Virus record (IMG/VR): IMGVR_UViG_3300030060_004838
Span: 1 to 64,000 of that record
DNA length: 64,000 nt
DNA from: a virus
Strand: one strand, 5' to 3'
Under the pieces are notes generated by a model, which saw only the letters and a list, made by a program, of their open reading frames with translations, was not told where the DNA came from and did no database searches. Made by a program: the position numbers and the translations under genes. Positions 8,946 through 17,888 of this stretch are shown piece after piece. The first letter of the stretch is position 1. Every line of letters begins with the position of its first letter.

Positions 8946-11515
8946 CTAAATAACCCCTTAACTTTATACACAACTTCGGTTGATAAACCTAACTTATCTG
9001 CAATATCATTAAAGGAAGATTGGCTCTTTACTATATTATAAATATCTATACCATATAAATCAATATGATTTTCTTTTTCAATTACATCAACAACAAAGGA
9101 TATATCATCTATGTCTGAAATATCAAGACTTGCTTTGTATATTTGTTCGCCTCTCATCTTTCTAATTATATCTGTTGCTTCTAACATAGCGTGAGTAATT
9201 GGACCTGTTAATTTTAGATTACTACTTTTTAATCTCTTAATTAATCTTTCATTTTGAGTTTTAATACCTTTAATTGTTGATTCTCTAACAAATGTTTCCC
9301 ATTCAGAAGAATCTAATAACCTAACTAAACTTTCAACAGAAGAATTTGTTTCTTGTTGTTTTCTATTCCAAAAAGGTAAAGGTTCACCCATAAATTCTAT
9401 CTTTTTTAATTCTTCTTCTGATTCCGTTGCTTTAGCAATTTCGTATAAACTATCTCCAAACATAATAGTAGTACTGTCTATAATATCAGGCATTCTTACA
9501 TTATCATCTTCATCTACAATAGAGTCTACATGGGCAAAGAATTTTGTATAAGCATCAACAGCATCTTCAAATTGTGTGTTTAAACTATCACTATAATATA
9601 TCTGTTCTTTCTGTGATAATTTGTATAAAAATGAATTTATTTTAATATAGTCATCGAGTTCTACAATAGGTTCAGAACCTGCTGTAATTGCTCTCCTTGC
9701 CATACTTACATTACTACTTTGCAATATTTTAGGAAAGTCTTTGAATTCCTTAGATGTGTAAAATTCAGGTAAATCATCAAAAAGAACATTTTTACTTGTA
9801 AGGGGTTTAATATGGTATTCTTCTATCAATTTAATTAATGGGTCTATTTCTCGCATTCTTTGTATATTTGCTTCTGCTAACTTAGTTACTGTTGGTCTTG
9901 TAATACCACCTAAAAACTGATATGGTGTTCCTGTACCTTTACCCTGTCTACCTCCAAATTTAGGTTTATAGGGTTGCTCTAATAATTTTTCAACTTCTGC
10001 TTGTAACTCAATAAAACTACCAACATTTTTAAAGAAATTTTTAGTATTATTATTAATAAATTCTGAAGCATCTGAGTATTTATCGAATGTTTTTTGTTTT
10101 GGTCCAGCACCGTTTTCATAATAGAAAACTGTAAATGCAGCACTTATAGAATCAAAATATGCAACGGTTTCAGAATTATCCATTAAAGGTAAATAAAACT
10201 CATTTGCTTCAAGCATTATATTAACTGCTCTTGATTCTCTAAAATTATCTAAGAAATTTTCTAATTGTTTATCTACAATATTTTTTAAGTCTTTAGTAAA
10301 TTTTCCTAACTTACCTAATTCTAATTTTTCTTCAATTATTTCTTTAGCACTACTTAATATATTATCAGTATATTCTCCTGATATTTCATTGTTCTTAAAT
10401 AGAATAGAAAATAGTGGGTCTACATCTTTTGTAACCATACTTTCTCTAACTCTTTCTTCGGCTTGTTCTATTTCATCTGTCAAATCATCTGTAACTGTTG
10501 GGTCTATATAGCCTGTGATTCCCCCACCCTCATAATCTAAATCAGAACCCATAGCACTTCTTTGTCTTGCTACTGCTTCACCTGCTAAATCTTTTGTTCT
10601 TTTGTCTATTTCTTCAGGTATTTCTTTACCTAACATACTAAAGAATTTTCTAAATAGTTTAAGTGCTAATCTTTCATCAGATTCATCTTCTATTCTTACA
10701 GCACTAAATTTAATTATATAAGATGGAAAAATACTGTTAGAAGTTAAATTTCTAAAAACATCTCTATATGGATTTTCTTCCTCTCTTTCTTCAGTAATAT
10801 TTACGCCTCTTTGTCTGAATGCTGCTAATAAATCATCTTGTAGACCATCTATGGCTTCCACCGCTTGAGCAAAGGTATCAAATTTATCTTCTATACCCTG
10901 CCAATAATTATAAATTTTTAACCTTGATTCAACAGGCATTACATTTACATTTACTAATGCTTCTTCTAATAATTCTAAAGTTTCAAACTCAGCCACTTCG
11001 GTTCTTTTTAATTTCTTTTTTGTATCGCCTTTCTGTAATACATCTAATAATTTTTTAAAGGCATCTTTTTCTTCTGATGTTAGTACTTCTAAACCTGTCC
11101 TTACATTTTTACCAGCAGTTAGACCTTCGTTAAGTCTTTCTATAAGTTTGTCTTTATTTTGTAGACCATCGTATGTTAGTTCAATAATTCTTGCATTATT
11201 AATAGCATTGATAGAACCTTCTCTAAACCTTTTTCTATTTGTAGAAGGAACAACTTCAGTCATTGGTCTTTTATCAAACATAAAATATTGAAATAGAGTT
11301 TCAATGTTTGGACTTGTACCGAAGAAAAATTTACCGTCTTCTAAATATTCTTGAAGGTTGCTAATTAAAATATCAAATTGTTTATCGGTTAAAGTATATC
11401 CTTCTCCCTCTAAAGACTCTTTGAAACGGGTTCTTCTTGCATCAGACATTCTATCTCTTGATGCGGCATTTAAGAGTTGTTCTCTTAATTCTTCGGATAA
11501 ATCTGCTATGTCCAT
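8942..11515 (-). CDS. Very large hypothetical late protein (857 aa)
   Basis: The ATG at 11515 follows GGAGGGGAGTAAT and lies one base after the stop of the preceding gene. The sequence is helical and charged throughout, with no transmembrane segment, no cysteine clusters and no recognisable enzymatic motif. The last 40 residues ('SSFNDIADKLGLSTEVVYKVKGLF') look like a small helix-turn-helix. It and the following 781-aa gene fill the place before terminase, and could be internal virion or tail proteins. Unlike its neighbours upstream it lacks the W-x-x-I-L-K tag. Confidence 0.85.
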   Translation of the reverse strand: MDIADLSEELREQLLNAASRDRMSDARRTRFKESLEGEGYTLTDKQFDILISNLQEYLEDGKFFFGTSPNIETLFQYFMFDKRPMTEVVPSTNRKRFREGSINAINNARIIELTYDGLQNKDKLIERLNEGLTAGKNVRTGLEVLTSEEKDAFKKLLDVLQKGDTKKKLKRTEVAEFETLELLEEALVNVNVMPVESRLKIYNYWQGIEDKFDTFAQAVEAIDGLQDDLLAAFRQRGVNITEEREEENPYRDVFRNLTSNSIFPSYIIKFSAVRIEDESDERLALKLFRKFFSMLGKEIPEEIDKRTKDLAGEAVARQRSAMGSDLDYEGGGITGYIDPTVTDDLTDEIEQAEERVRESMVTKDVDPLFSILFKNNEISGEYTDNILSSAKEIIEEKLELGKLGKFTKDLKNIVDKQLENFLDNFRESRAVNIMLEANEFYLPLMDNSETVAYFDSISAAFTVFYYENGAGPKQKTFDKYSDASEFINNNTKNFFKNVGSFIELQAEVEKLLEQPYKPKFGGRQGKGTGTPYQFLGGITRPTVTKLAEANIQRMREIDPLIKLIEEYHIKPLTSKNVLFDDLPEFYTSKEFKDFPKILQSSNVSMARRAITAGSEPIVELDDYIKINSFLYKLSQKEQIYYSDSLNTQFEDAVDAYTKFFAHVDSIVDEDDNVRMPDIIDSTTIMFGDSLYEIAKATESEEELKKIEFMGEPLPFWNRKQQETNSSVESLVRLLDSSEWETFVRESTIKGIKTQNERLIKRLKSSNLKLTGPITHAMLEATDIIRKMRGEQIYKASLDISDIDDISFVVDVIEKENHIDLYGIDIYNIVKSQSSFNDIADKLGLSTEVVYKVKGLFR

Positions 11516-11516
11516 A

Positions 11517-13862
11517 TTACTCCCCTCCATCTAATACTTCTCTTAGTGTTATCGTCTTTACCTTATCCGTATTTAAAGATGGCTTTTCTTCAAAGTCAAA
11601 TTTCTTTTCAAAAGCATAATACTTTAATTCAGCATCTAAGTCCTTTACTGTTGTCATAGATTCATCTAATTTATATCGAGTATTGCCTACCTTAATTTGT
11701 GTTGGTGGTTTAGGTAATTCTAAAAAGCCTTTTGAGGCAAGATATTCTCTTATACCTTTAGTTTGCCCTTTGATTTTAATACCTGATGATTTATATTTAT
11801 CAGTTGTATCTTCCCCAATTAGGATAATATTTTCCGCTATTTTTTCAGGTAGTTTTTCTTTTATTTCTAAAATTGCATCAGATAATTCTTCTTCTACATT
11901 AATTAAATATTGCTTAGTGCCGAACCAAGTATTTTTATCACTTTCTTCAAGTGAATCCATAGCGTCTATATCACTAAATATTTCTTTTCTATTTTCATCG
12001 GTATCAGGTTCAATATCTAATTCTTCCCCATTTTCTCTAAATACCTCATCTATGCGCTCAAAGAAATTTTCTAAGGTCATGTTAATATTTTGATTATAAT
12101 TTCTTAATGCTGCATTTGTTAAAATTTTTCTAAAAATAGTTAGTATTGCTCGCATTGAATCAAAAAATGTAGTTTCTGTTGAGTCGGCAAATATTCTACC
12201 TGATGGTAAATATCCTTTAAAATCACCTAATGTTCTAAGTTGTTCACCTTTATCTCTACCTTCTTGTGAACCAAAATCAATATAATAATCAAAAAATAAT
12301 GCTAATATATTTCTTGAAAGAATGTTTCTTGAAAATACTGAACTTCCACCTAAATTTTCTATAAAATCATTTATTTGATTTGAAGTTTTAAATGCAAAAC
12401 CTAAAGTCATTGGTTTAGCAACACTAACATCAGGATTTTGTGAAGGGTCTAATGTTTCTGAGCCGCCACCTTGATAACTATCTTCTAACTTTCTTCTTGT
12501 TTTAAGCCAAGTTTCAAAACTATTATTCCATTGTTCATTACCATCTCTAACTCTTCTTTTAATAGTATCAATCATTTTAGATTTATTTAATCTAAATGTG
12601 TCGTATTGCGTTCCCTTGTTCTCTATAATTTTAATAGATTCTTGTTGAGAAGGTAATACTATATCAAATAATTCAAAGTCCTGTGAGTCTGAATCATTAG
12701 CATTTTTCATTCTATCATTAACTTCTTTAACTGCCCAATCATGTAGGTAATCCTTCCTTCTTGAAGCAGGTGTCATACCTTTCCTTGAAATATCTATATC
12801 TCTAACTAAAGCGTTTATTGCTTTATTTTGTGTCATCAAGTCATGTACTATTTCAATAGTAGTACCTCTTAACGATGAAATAAAATCAATAGAAGAATTT
12901 GTTTTATTTAAATTATTAATCAATTCAATAAATTGTTGTTCAGTTAGTTTGCTAATTTTATCTACTAAATTATCAGGAATTAAATATTGTATAGATTTTC
13001 TTTCACCCATTACAATATTTCTTGAATCCCCTACTGTTCTCGTTACTTCTCTAAAGCCACCTTCTTTATCGAATCTTTTACTTGCAGGGATTACCTTCCC
13101 TTCTCTTGTTTCAAATCTATCTTTACCCCTTTTAACGGTAATATCTCTCATACCTTCTGTTGTATATTTATACTTATTATTTTTATTAAAATAATCAAAG
13201 ACCTTTTTATCGACTCCGCCTAATACATCATCTTCTAATCTTAAATCAAAAACATTCTTTAAGAATTGTGCATCAGGTTTTTCTATTGAATCTTTACCCA
13301 TTCTATTTACCCAACGGCCTCCCCTTAACCAATTACTATTAGTTGAAGTATCAATAAAATAATGAATAGCATATAACAAATCAACAGATGGTTCGTCAAT
13401 CATTTTTTGATATAGAGCATTTAAAGTTTCTATTGTCCATTCTTGGTCTGTCTTACCTTGTGGTGAAACTAATTGTCCAAATGTTATACCTCCTATTGTT
13501 TGTTTTATTAGAGGATTTTCATCTGTTCCTTTTAGAGCCTGTAATTCTTCTAATCTCTCTCCTATAATTTTAATACTATCTTCTCTATCTTTACCTACCA
13601 TTGAAAATGTTCCTTCAATCATTCTATTAAGAATGCTATTAGGTGCTTCTTCGCCAGCCTTAATTTTATTATAATCGGCTTTTAATTGTGTTAATGCTGT
13701 ATCAATATTTCTAATTTGTGTTTCTCCATGTATCTGTACTAATTCTTCTATTTCTTTAGCAGTAGGCAATTGTCCTTTACTAAATTTAGTTTTAATAGCA
13801 CCTGCACTAATAATATTAGGTGTACTATCTTCATCTTCTTTAAGAATTAGTTTCCAAGACAT
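11517..13862 (-). CDS. Very large tagged late protein (781 aa)
   Basis: Begins MSWKLILKEDED, a clear instance of the W-x-x-I-L-K N-terminal tag shared with about sixteen other genes in this operon. After the tag comes a long helical protein with no recognised domain. It has an internal linker rich in S, G and P near residues 465-480 ('YQGGGSETLDPSQNPD'). No transmembrane helix. By size, tag and position it is probably a virion component. It is the last gene in the direction of transcription that carries the clear tag. Confidence 0.85.
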   Translation of the reverse strand: MSWKLILKEDEDSTPNIISAGAIKTKFSKGQLPTAKEIEELVQIHGETQIRNIDTALTQLKADYNKIKAGEEAPNSILNRMIEGTFSMVGKDREDSIKIIGERLEELQALKGTDENPLIKQTIGGITFGQLVSPQGKTDQEWTIETLNALYQKMIDEPSVDLLYAIHYFIDTSTNSNWLRGGRWVNRMGKDSIEKPDAQFLKNVFDLRLEDDVLGGVDKKVFDYFNKNNKYKYTTEGMRDITVKRGKDRFETREGKVIPASKRFDKEGGFREVTRTVGDSRNIVMGERKSIQYLIPDNLVDKISKLTEQQFIELINNLNKTNSSIDFISSLRGTTIEIVHDLMTQNKAINALVRDIDISRKGMTPASRRKDYLHDWAVKEVNDRMKNANDSDSQDFELFDIVLPSQQESIKIIENKGTQYDTFRLNKSKMIDTIKRRVRDGNEQWNNSFETWLKTRRKLEDSYQGGGSETLDPSQNPDVSVAKPMTLGFAFKTSNQINDFIENLGGSSVFSRNILSRNILALFFDYYIDFGSQEGRDKGEQLRTLGDFKGYLPSGRIFADSTETTFFDSMRAILTIFRKILTNAALRNYNQNINMTLENFFERIDEVFRENGEELDIEPDTDENRKEIFSDIDAMDSLEESDKNTWFGTKQYLINVEEELSDAILEIKEKLPEKIAENIILIGEDTTDKYKSSGIKIKGQTKGIREYLASKGFLELPKPPTQIKVGNTRYKLDESMTTVKDLDAELKYYAFEKKFDFEEKPSLNTDKVKTITLREVLDGGE

Positions 13863-13871
13863 ATGACAACC

Positions 13872-14078
13872 TCACAATTGAGATTGTACTAATAGGACTA
13901 CTGCTACAAGTGTAGGAATAGCAATAAGAATTTGTTTCTTATACTGCTTTACTTTAGCAAGAATTTTATCAGCCTTCTTTTCACTAACAAGACCTAAATC
14001 TTCTGCTATATCAAGAGCATCTTCTACTAAATCCTCTACATCTTCTACTGTTTCTTTAATTTTATTTTCATCTACCAT
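13872..14078 (-). CDS. Small membrane protein, C-terminal TM (68 aa)
   Basis: The N-terminal 45 residues are acidic and helical ('IKETVEDVEDLVEDALDIAEDLG') and the C-terminus is one hydrophobic helix ('ILIAIPTLVAVVLLV'). The ATG at 14078 is preferred for the AGGTGAATAA upstream. It is one of three adjacent small membrane proteins (13.9-14.7 kb). Such clusters in tailed viruses are often lysis or egress cassettes, but archaeal virus holins are poorly known and this is inference. Confidence 0.8.
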   Translation of the reverse strand: MVDENKIKETVEDVEDLVEDALDIAEDLGLVSEKKADKILAKVKQYKKQILIAIPTLVAVVLLVQSQL

Positions 14079-14087
14079 TTTATTCAC

Positions 14088-14447
14088 CTATTCTGATTTT
14101 ATAGTTTCCATAGTATTACTATGAGTATTATTTTCTTTTTCCATATGCATTTGATGTTTATGTTGTGCATCTTCTAAACCTCTCCTGTGTTCATATTCAG
14201 CAGGAACTTCTACAATTTCATTTGCTTGTTCTGCTTCCCATGTTCTTAGTAAGGTATTAAATGCTGGCGCAGCAATACCACCAATAATAGCAATTAACGC
14301 AATAAATCCATCAAGATTCTGTAATACTACATCAGGCTTCATAATACCTGTATAAACAACTGCCCCTGATGCCAACAACCAAAGATATATTGCTGGTAAT
14401 ACTGTTTGTCTAACTAACTTATCATTAAATGATTTTTCTTTACCCAT
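14088..14447 (-). CDS. Two-TM small membrane protein, holin-like (119 aa)
   Basis: Two hydrophobic segments (about residues 15-35 'LPAIYLWLLASGAVVYTGI' and 46-65 'GFIALIAIIGGIAAPAFN') are followed by a charged cytoplasmic-type tail rich in H, E and N. Topology and size match phage holins and related pore proteins. GGTGATGTAAA precedes the ATG. It lies between two other single-TM proteins, supporting a membrane-disruption or envelope-associated role; sequence homology to a named holin was not seen. Confidence 0.8.
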   Translation of the reverse strand: MGKEKSFNDKLVRQTVLPAIYLWLLASGAVVYTGIMKPDVVLQNLDGFIALIAIIGGIAAPAFNTLLRTWEAEQANEIVEVPAEYEHRRGLEDAQHKHQMHMEKENNTHSNTMETIKSE

Positions 14448-14448
14448 T

Positions 14449-14688
14449 TTACATCACCTGTGTTCCAATTAATATTGCTGATAGTGAACTTAATAAACCA
14501 AGTATTACCTTTTTCATCAAATCGAAGCCTTCACCTATTAGATGGTTTTGAGCATCTATTGATGTGGCTAACTCGGTTAGTCTGGTACTTAACTCTAACT
14601 GATTATCTGTTAATTTTTCTAAAAGCATCTCATGTCTTTCTATTTTATCTTCAATATTATCCATTCTAACTTTTTCTACTGTTGTCAT
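14449..14688 (-). CDS. XhlA-like coiled-coil plus C-terminal TM protein (79 aa)
   Basis: Residues 5-50 form a coiled coil ('IEDKIERHEMLLEKLTDNQ', 'LSTRLTELATSIDAQ') and residues 58-79 form a C-terminal hydrophobic helix ('VILGLLSSLSAILIG'). This is the architecture of the phage XhlA/hemolysin family, an accessory of holin-based lysis; the similarity is architectural. The ATG follows GGGGATGAGTAA. Adjacent to the two-TM protein it strengthens the reading of this trio as a lysis or egress set. Confidence 0.8.
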   Translation of the reverse strand: MTTVEKVRMDNIEDKIERHEMLLEKLTDNQLELSTRLTELATSIDAQNHLIGEGFDLMKKVILGLLSSLSAILIGTQVM

Positions 14689-15399
14689 TTACTCATCCCC
14701 TAAATCGTAATAAAAGTCATCTTTTCTATGAATATTAGGGTCAAACTGTTCAGCCTTATCTGTATGCCAACCAAATAAATAATTTTTTACACTTCCAGGT
14801 TTTTCAGTCATTCCCATAACTCCTAATTTTTTAATAATTTCTTGTTGTACTTCTCTAACTGTAACCTTTCTATCTTGAGCATTTACAAATTTATCAATAG
14901 CATTTCTAATTCTTTTATTAGGTATTTTCTTTTTTGCTTTAGATATACCTTCTCTATAACTATATGTTGTAGGGTATCTTCCTGATACAACAATATTTGA
15001 ATCTGATTCTAAGAATTTTCTTAGTCTTTTAGTGGTCATGTTTGAAGGAAATGTATCTTGTAAATGTCTTTGAATTTGTGCAATTGAAACTCTCGGGTTT
15101 GTTTTTATAAATTGTACAACAACATCTGTTTGTTTAGGTTTAGGTTTTCCTCCACGCTTTAAATTTTTTCTCCAAGATTCATCGGCTTTTCTTACACCCT
15201 TAACACCTATAATATCATATTCTTTTAATAATATTTTAAGACCTTGAAATATATTTTCACTATAATTTTCTCTTAACATTTTTAAAATTAGGCGAACATA
15301 TTCTTTATCGTTAGCACTAAATTTATCCATATTTTCTTCAGTTAATGTAATAAAACCTTCAACCTTTTCTTTATTTTTAAGAATTTTTCCCCAAGACAT
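14689..15399 (-). CDS. Tagged DNA-binding-like late protein (236 aa)
   Basis: The ATG at 15399 gives MSWGKILKNKEK, the operon's N-terminal tag, with GGTGAGCGTT upstream; the in-frame GTG at 15411 is that ribosome site itself. Beyond the tag, residues ~75-145 and ~165-215 each look like winged-helix units ('VVVQFIKTNPRVSIAQIQRHLQDTF', 'AIDKFVNAQDRKVTVREVQQEII'). A basic linker 'KRGGKPKPKQ' separates the N-terminal domain. Possible roles are a packaged DNA-binding protein or a late regulator. Confidence 0.8.
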   Translation of the reverse strand: MSWGKILKNKEKVEGFITLTEENMDKFSANDKEYVRLILKMLRENYSENIFQGLKILLKEYDIIGVKGVRKADESWRKNLKRGGKPKPKQTDVVVQFIKTNPRVSIAQIQRHLQDTFPSNMTTKRLRKFLESDSNIVVSGRYPTTYSYREGISKAKKKIPNKRIRNAIDKFVNAQDRKVTVREVQQEIIKKLGVMGMTEKPGSVKNYLFGWHTDKAEQFDPNIHRKDDFYYDLGDE

Positions 15400-15400
15400 A

Positions 15401-15640
15401 TTAACGCTCACCTTCTCTTTTTTCTAAAAATTGAAGCATACTTATCATTACTTTATCTAATTCTTGTTTCTTGTTTATCACTTCTTGAAGCATAGATATT
15501 AAAGTTTGGTCATCAACTTTTATAGCCAAATCTGCTGCTTTATCTAAATCCTTTGCATCTTCAAAACTTCTCTTAGCGATTCTTACTAAAATTGGTGCAA
15601 GGACTTTTTCCTCAACTTTTAATAAAACATCCCAACTCAT
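15401..15640 (-). CDS. Small tagged helical protein (79 aa)
   Basis: Begins MSWDVLLKVEEK, the shared tag. The rest is a compact helical protein ('ILVRIAKRSFEDAKDLDKAADLAI', 'LISMLQEVINKKQELDKVM'). No family recognised. The ATG overlaps the end of the small-terminase-like gene, and the stop is one base before the next gene's start. Confidence 0.8.
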   Translation of the reverse strand: MSWDVLLKVEEKVLAPILVRIAKRSFEDAKDLDKAADLAIKVDDQTLISMLQEVINKKQELDKVMISMLQFLEKREGER

Positions 15641-16299
15641 GATAATCTCTCCGCTACACTATCTCTAATCTCAGTCCATACTTCAGGATATTTTTCTATA
15701 AGAACTTTTTGTATTATCTCTACTTGTTGTACTACAATAGTTTCTTCTCTCTTATGTACTAACTGACCTTTAAACTCTAACATATATTTTAACGACTCTC
15801 TTATTTCTTTTGCTAACTTAGTTAGCGAGTCTATTTGTTTAGTGCCTAATTCTGTATTTTGTAATAATTCATTTACTTTATTTTGTAATGTATTAACATT
15901 ACCTGAAAGTATATCTATTTCGTTTATATCCATTCTTGCTACCTCAATAGCACCATGTTGTTGTACAATAGGCTTCAAATGTTTTTTCATATGTAATTGA
16001 ACTTGGGCTTCTGAACATGATAGTATTTCAGCCGCTTCTGAAATTTTCATTGTACCTTCACTAATTGCTATTTCTATTTCGGCTCTATTAGGGTGTGTAC
16101 AAACAGGACAAGAAGGGTTAGAGTTATCATGATAATCCCCTAAATGGTTTTGCATATGTTTTTTAGAAGTTCCCGCCCACCAATTATTCTGTTTATCTAA
16201 TTCATCACAAGTAATATTTCCAGCAAGTATATCTTCTTCTAAACCATCACGGTCTTCGTGTTGGCATAATTTACAAGACTTTCTTACTTTTCTTGTCAT
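15637..16299 (-). CDS. Zinc-binding HTH protein, candidate terminase small subunit
   Basis: Two consecutive C-x2-C...H modules are visible. The second, 'CPVCTHPNRAEIEIAISEG' followed by 'ISEAAEILSCSEAQVQLHMKKHL', is the pattern of a widespread phage family in which a zinc knuckle leads a helix-turn-helix, often annotated as small terminase or terminase-like DNA-binding. The first module (residues 9-55, 'CKLCQHEDRDGLEEDI...HMQNHL') is a degenerate copy of the same unit. The C-terminal half is coiled coil. It would recognise viral DNA for the large subunit, though it is 7 kb from terL, which tempers the call. Confidence 0.7.
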   Translation of the reverse strand: MTRKVRKSCKLCQHEDRDGLEEDILAGNITCDELDKQNNWWAGTSKKHMQNHLGDYHDNSNPSCPVCTHPNRAEIEIAISEGTMKISEAAEILSCSEAQVQLHMKKHLKPIVQQHGAIEVARMDINEIDILSGNVNTLQNKVNELLQNTELGTKQIDSLTKLAKEIRESLKYMLEFKGQLVHKREETIVVQQVEIIQKVLIEKYPEVWTEIRDSVAERLS

Positions 16300-16303
16300 C
16301 TAA

Positions 16304-16468
16304 TCAATCCTTTGCCATAAATGCATTTCTTGAACCTTCTTTTTCTTTTTTATCTTTTAGGGCTTCAAAATCTGCACCTGTAATTTTTGTTTTAGGTTCA
16401 GCCGCTTCAGCAATTTTCTTTTGCTTGGGGCTTAGTTTCTTTTCTTTTAATATATCTTTCCAACTCAT
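16304..16468 (-). CDS. Small tagged basic protein (54 aa)
   Basis: A 54-codon gene: MSWKDILKEKK tag, then a lysine-rich helical stretch ('LSPKQKKIAEAAEPKTK') ending 'RNAFMAKD'. The stop lies five bases before the ATG of the zinc-HTH gene and the start is one base from the stop of the gene upstream, so it fits the operon tightly. Nearly half of the protein is tag plus linker, so the tag itself may be the main functional part. Confidence 0.75.
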   Translation of the reverse strand: MSWKDILKEKKLSPKQKKIAEAAEPKTKITGADFEALKDKKEKEGSRNAFMAKD

Positions 16469-16469
16469 A

Positions 16470-17888
16470 TTATCTTCTCCTTAAAAATCTTCCAGCATCA
16501 GGGGCTTCCGTTCCTTGCCTTTGATTTTGATTTGCTAATCTTCTACCTTCATCTATTTTGTTTTTAATTTCTTGTAAAATTTGTAAAGTTAATGGTACTT
16601 TATCTTGATTATATCTATTTACTACTCTATTAGCAAAATAACTTTTGTTTTTTCTTGCCCCTGTTTTTTGTCCATATTGTCTATCTGTATCTTTAAAGTA
16701 TTTTTTTGCTGACCTATCTTGGAATTTGACACCTATTCCTTTTTCTATCTCATCATTTTTAAGAATATTTTGCCAATTAGTATTTTCTATTTGTAATTCA
16801 CCTTGTTGTTTCAAAACTAATCCGGGTTTTGATGTACCTTCTTTAGCCTTTGGAGTTTCATATGTCTTTACTTCTTCACCTAAAATTCTTAAAACTTCTA
16901 CAATAGTTTTATTTAAAGCAAGATTATTTTTTGGGAATCTTAATTTTACATTTGTTAGTTTTTCAACACCTTCTACTCTATCATATCCCTTAGCAAAATT
17001 TAGAAGTTTTGCTTCTTCTTCATTTCTTATCGCATAACTTTCATTAGTGAATGCAGCATTTAATCTATCTTTCATAGGTGCTCTTGATTTACCAGCAGGA
17101 TAAATATTAGGATTTTGTAATACTTCAATTACTTTTTCTTGTACACTTTTAATTTGTGCCAATTGTCTTGGACCTGCTGAGTTATTAAAAATAGCAATTC
17201 TATTACCATCACCCATTTTAATTTTATCTACTCCCTTTAGGGCTTTTCTTGCTATGGATAAAATACCGCCCTTACCCTCATCTGTTTCTCCTTCTCCTGT
17301 TATGGCTTGCCATAATGGAGGTCTTGCTTTCCCTGTACTTTTATTAGACCATTCATCTTTTGCAGTAGCGATTTTTATTTTACTATTAGGTTTATTTTTA
17401 TTAGCCCACTCAGCATATTCATTATATGCTTTTGTTCTATAATGACCGTAGACCTTTCCTCTTGTAATATCAGGCTCTTGTGGGTCATCAGTTTCATTGA
17501 ATTCTATAACTGTATCAAAAGGAATATTTCTTGGATTCCATTTACCTTTATCTCTTGTTAAAACATTTAACATACCATTTATTGCTTTTTCTAATTGCAT
17601 TCTATGTTCTGTTTCAATTGTATCTCCATCTAATATTTCTGTTAGGGCTTCTAATAAAATACCTAAACCTTCAATACTTCTTGCTTGGTCACGGGCATAT
17701 GTAGCATCACCATGACTTAGTACTGTTTCTAAAACAGTTTTAGGTTTATTTCCTCTTTTTCCTCCTACAATTCCCCATTCAGTACCTTTATTCCACTTAA
17801 CTTTCCAAGCGTCATAATCTCCCTTGATAGCACCAACATCAAATGTTTGGTCTACATTATCAAAATCTGTACCTTCAAATTTACTCAT
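16470..17888 (-). CDS. Hypothetical late protein with internal tag (472 aa)
   Basis: The ATG at 17888 overlaps the upstream stop (TGATG), giving MSKFEGTDF. No domain is recognised in the first ~360 residues. About residue 370 it carries 'NTNWQNILKNDEIEKG', an internal copy of the W-x-x-I-L-K tag, after which the sequence is basic ('KKYFKDTDRQYGQKTGARKNKSYF') and ends in Q/R-rich disorder. The internal tag suggests a two-part protein in which the tag marks the start of the second domain, possibly a fusion of formerly separate genes. Confidence 0.8.
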   Translation of the reverse strand: MSKFEGTDFDNVDQTFDVGAIKGDYDAWKVKWNKGTEWGIVGGKRGNKPKTVLETVLSHGDATYARDQARSIEGLGILLEALTEILDGDTIETEHRMQLEKAINGMLNVLTRDKGKWNPRNIPFDTVIEFNETDDPQEPDITRGKVYGHYRTKAYNEYAEWANKNKPNSKIKIATAKDEWSNKSTGKARPPLWQAITGEGETDEGKGGILSIARKALKGVDKIKMGDGNRIAIFNNSAGPRQLAQIKSVQEKVIEVLQNPNIYPAGKSRAPMKDRLNAAFTNESYAIRNEEEAKLLNFAKGYDRVEGVEKLTNVKLRFPKNNLALNKTIVEVLRILGEEVKTYETPKAKEGTSKPGLVLKQQGELQIENTNWQNILKNDEIEKGIGVKFQDRSAKKYFKDTDRQYGQKTGARKNKSYFANRVVNRYNQDKVPLTLQILQEIKNKIDEGRRLANQNQRQGTEAPDAGRFLRRR

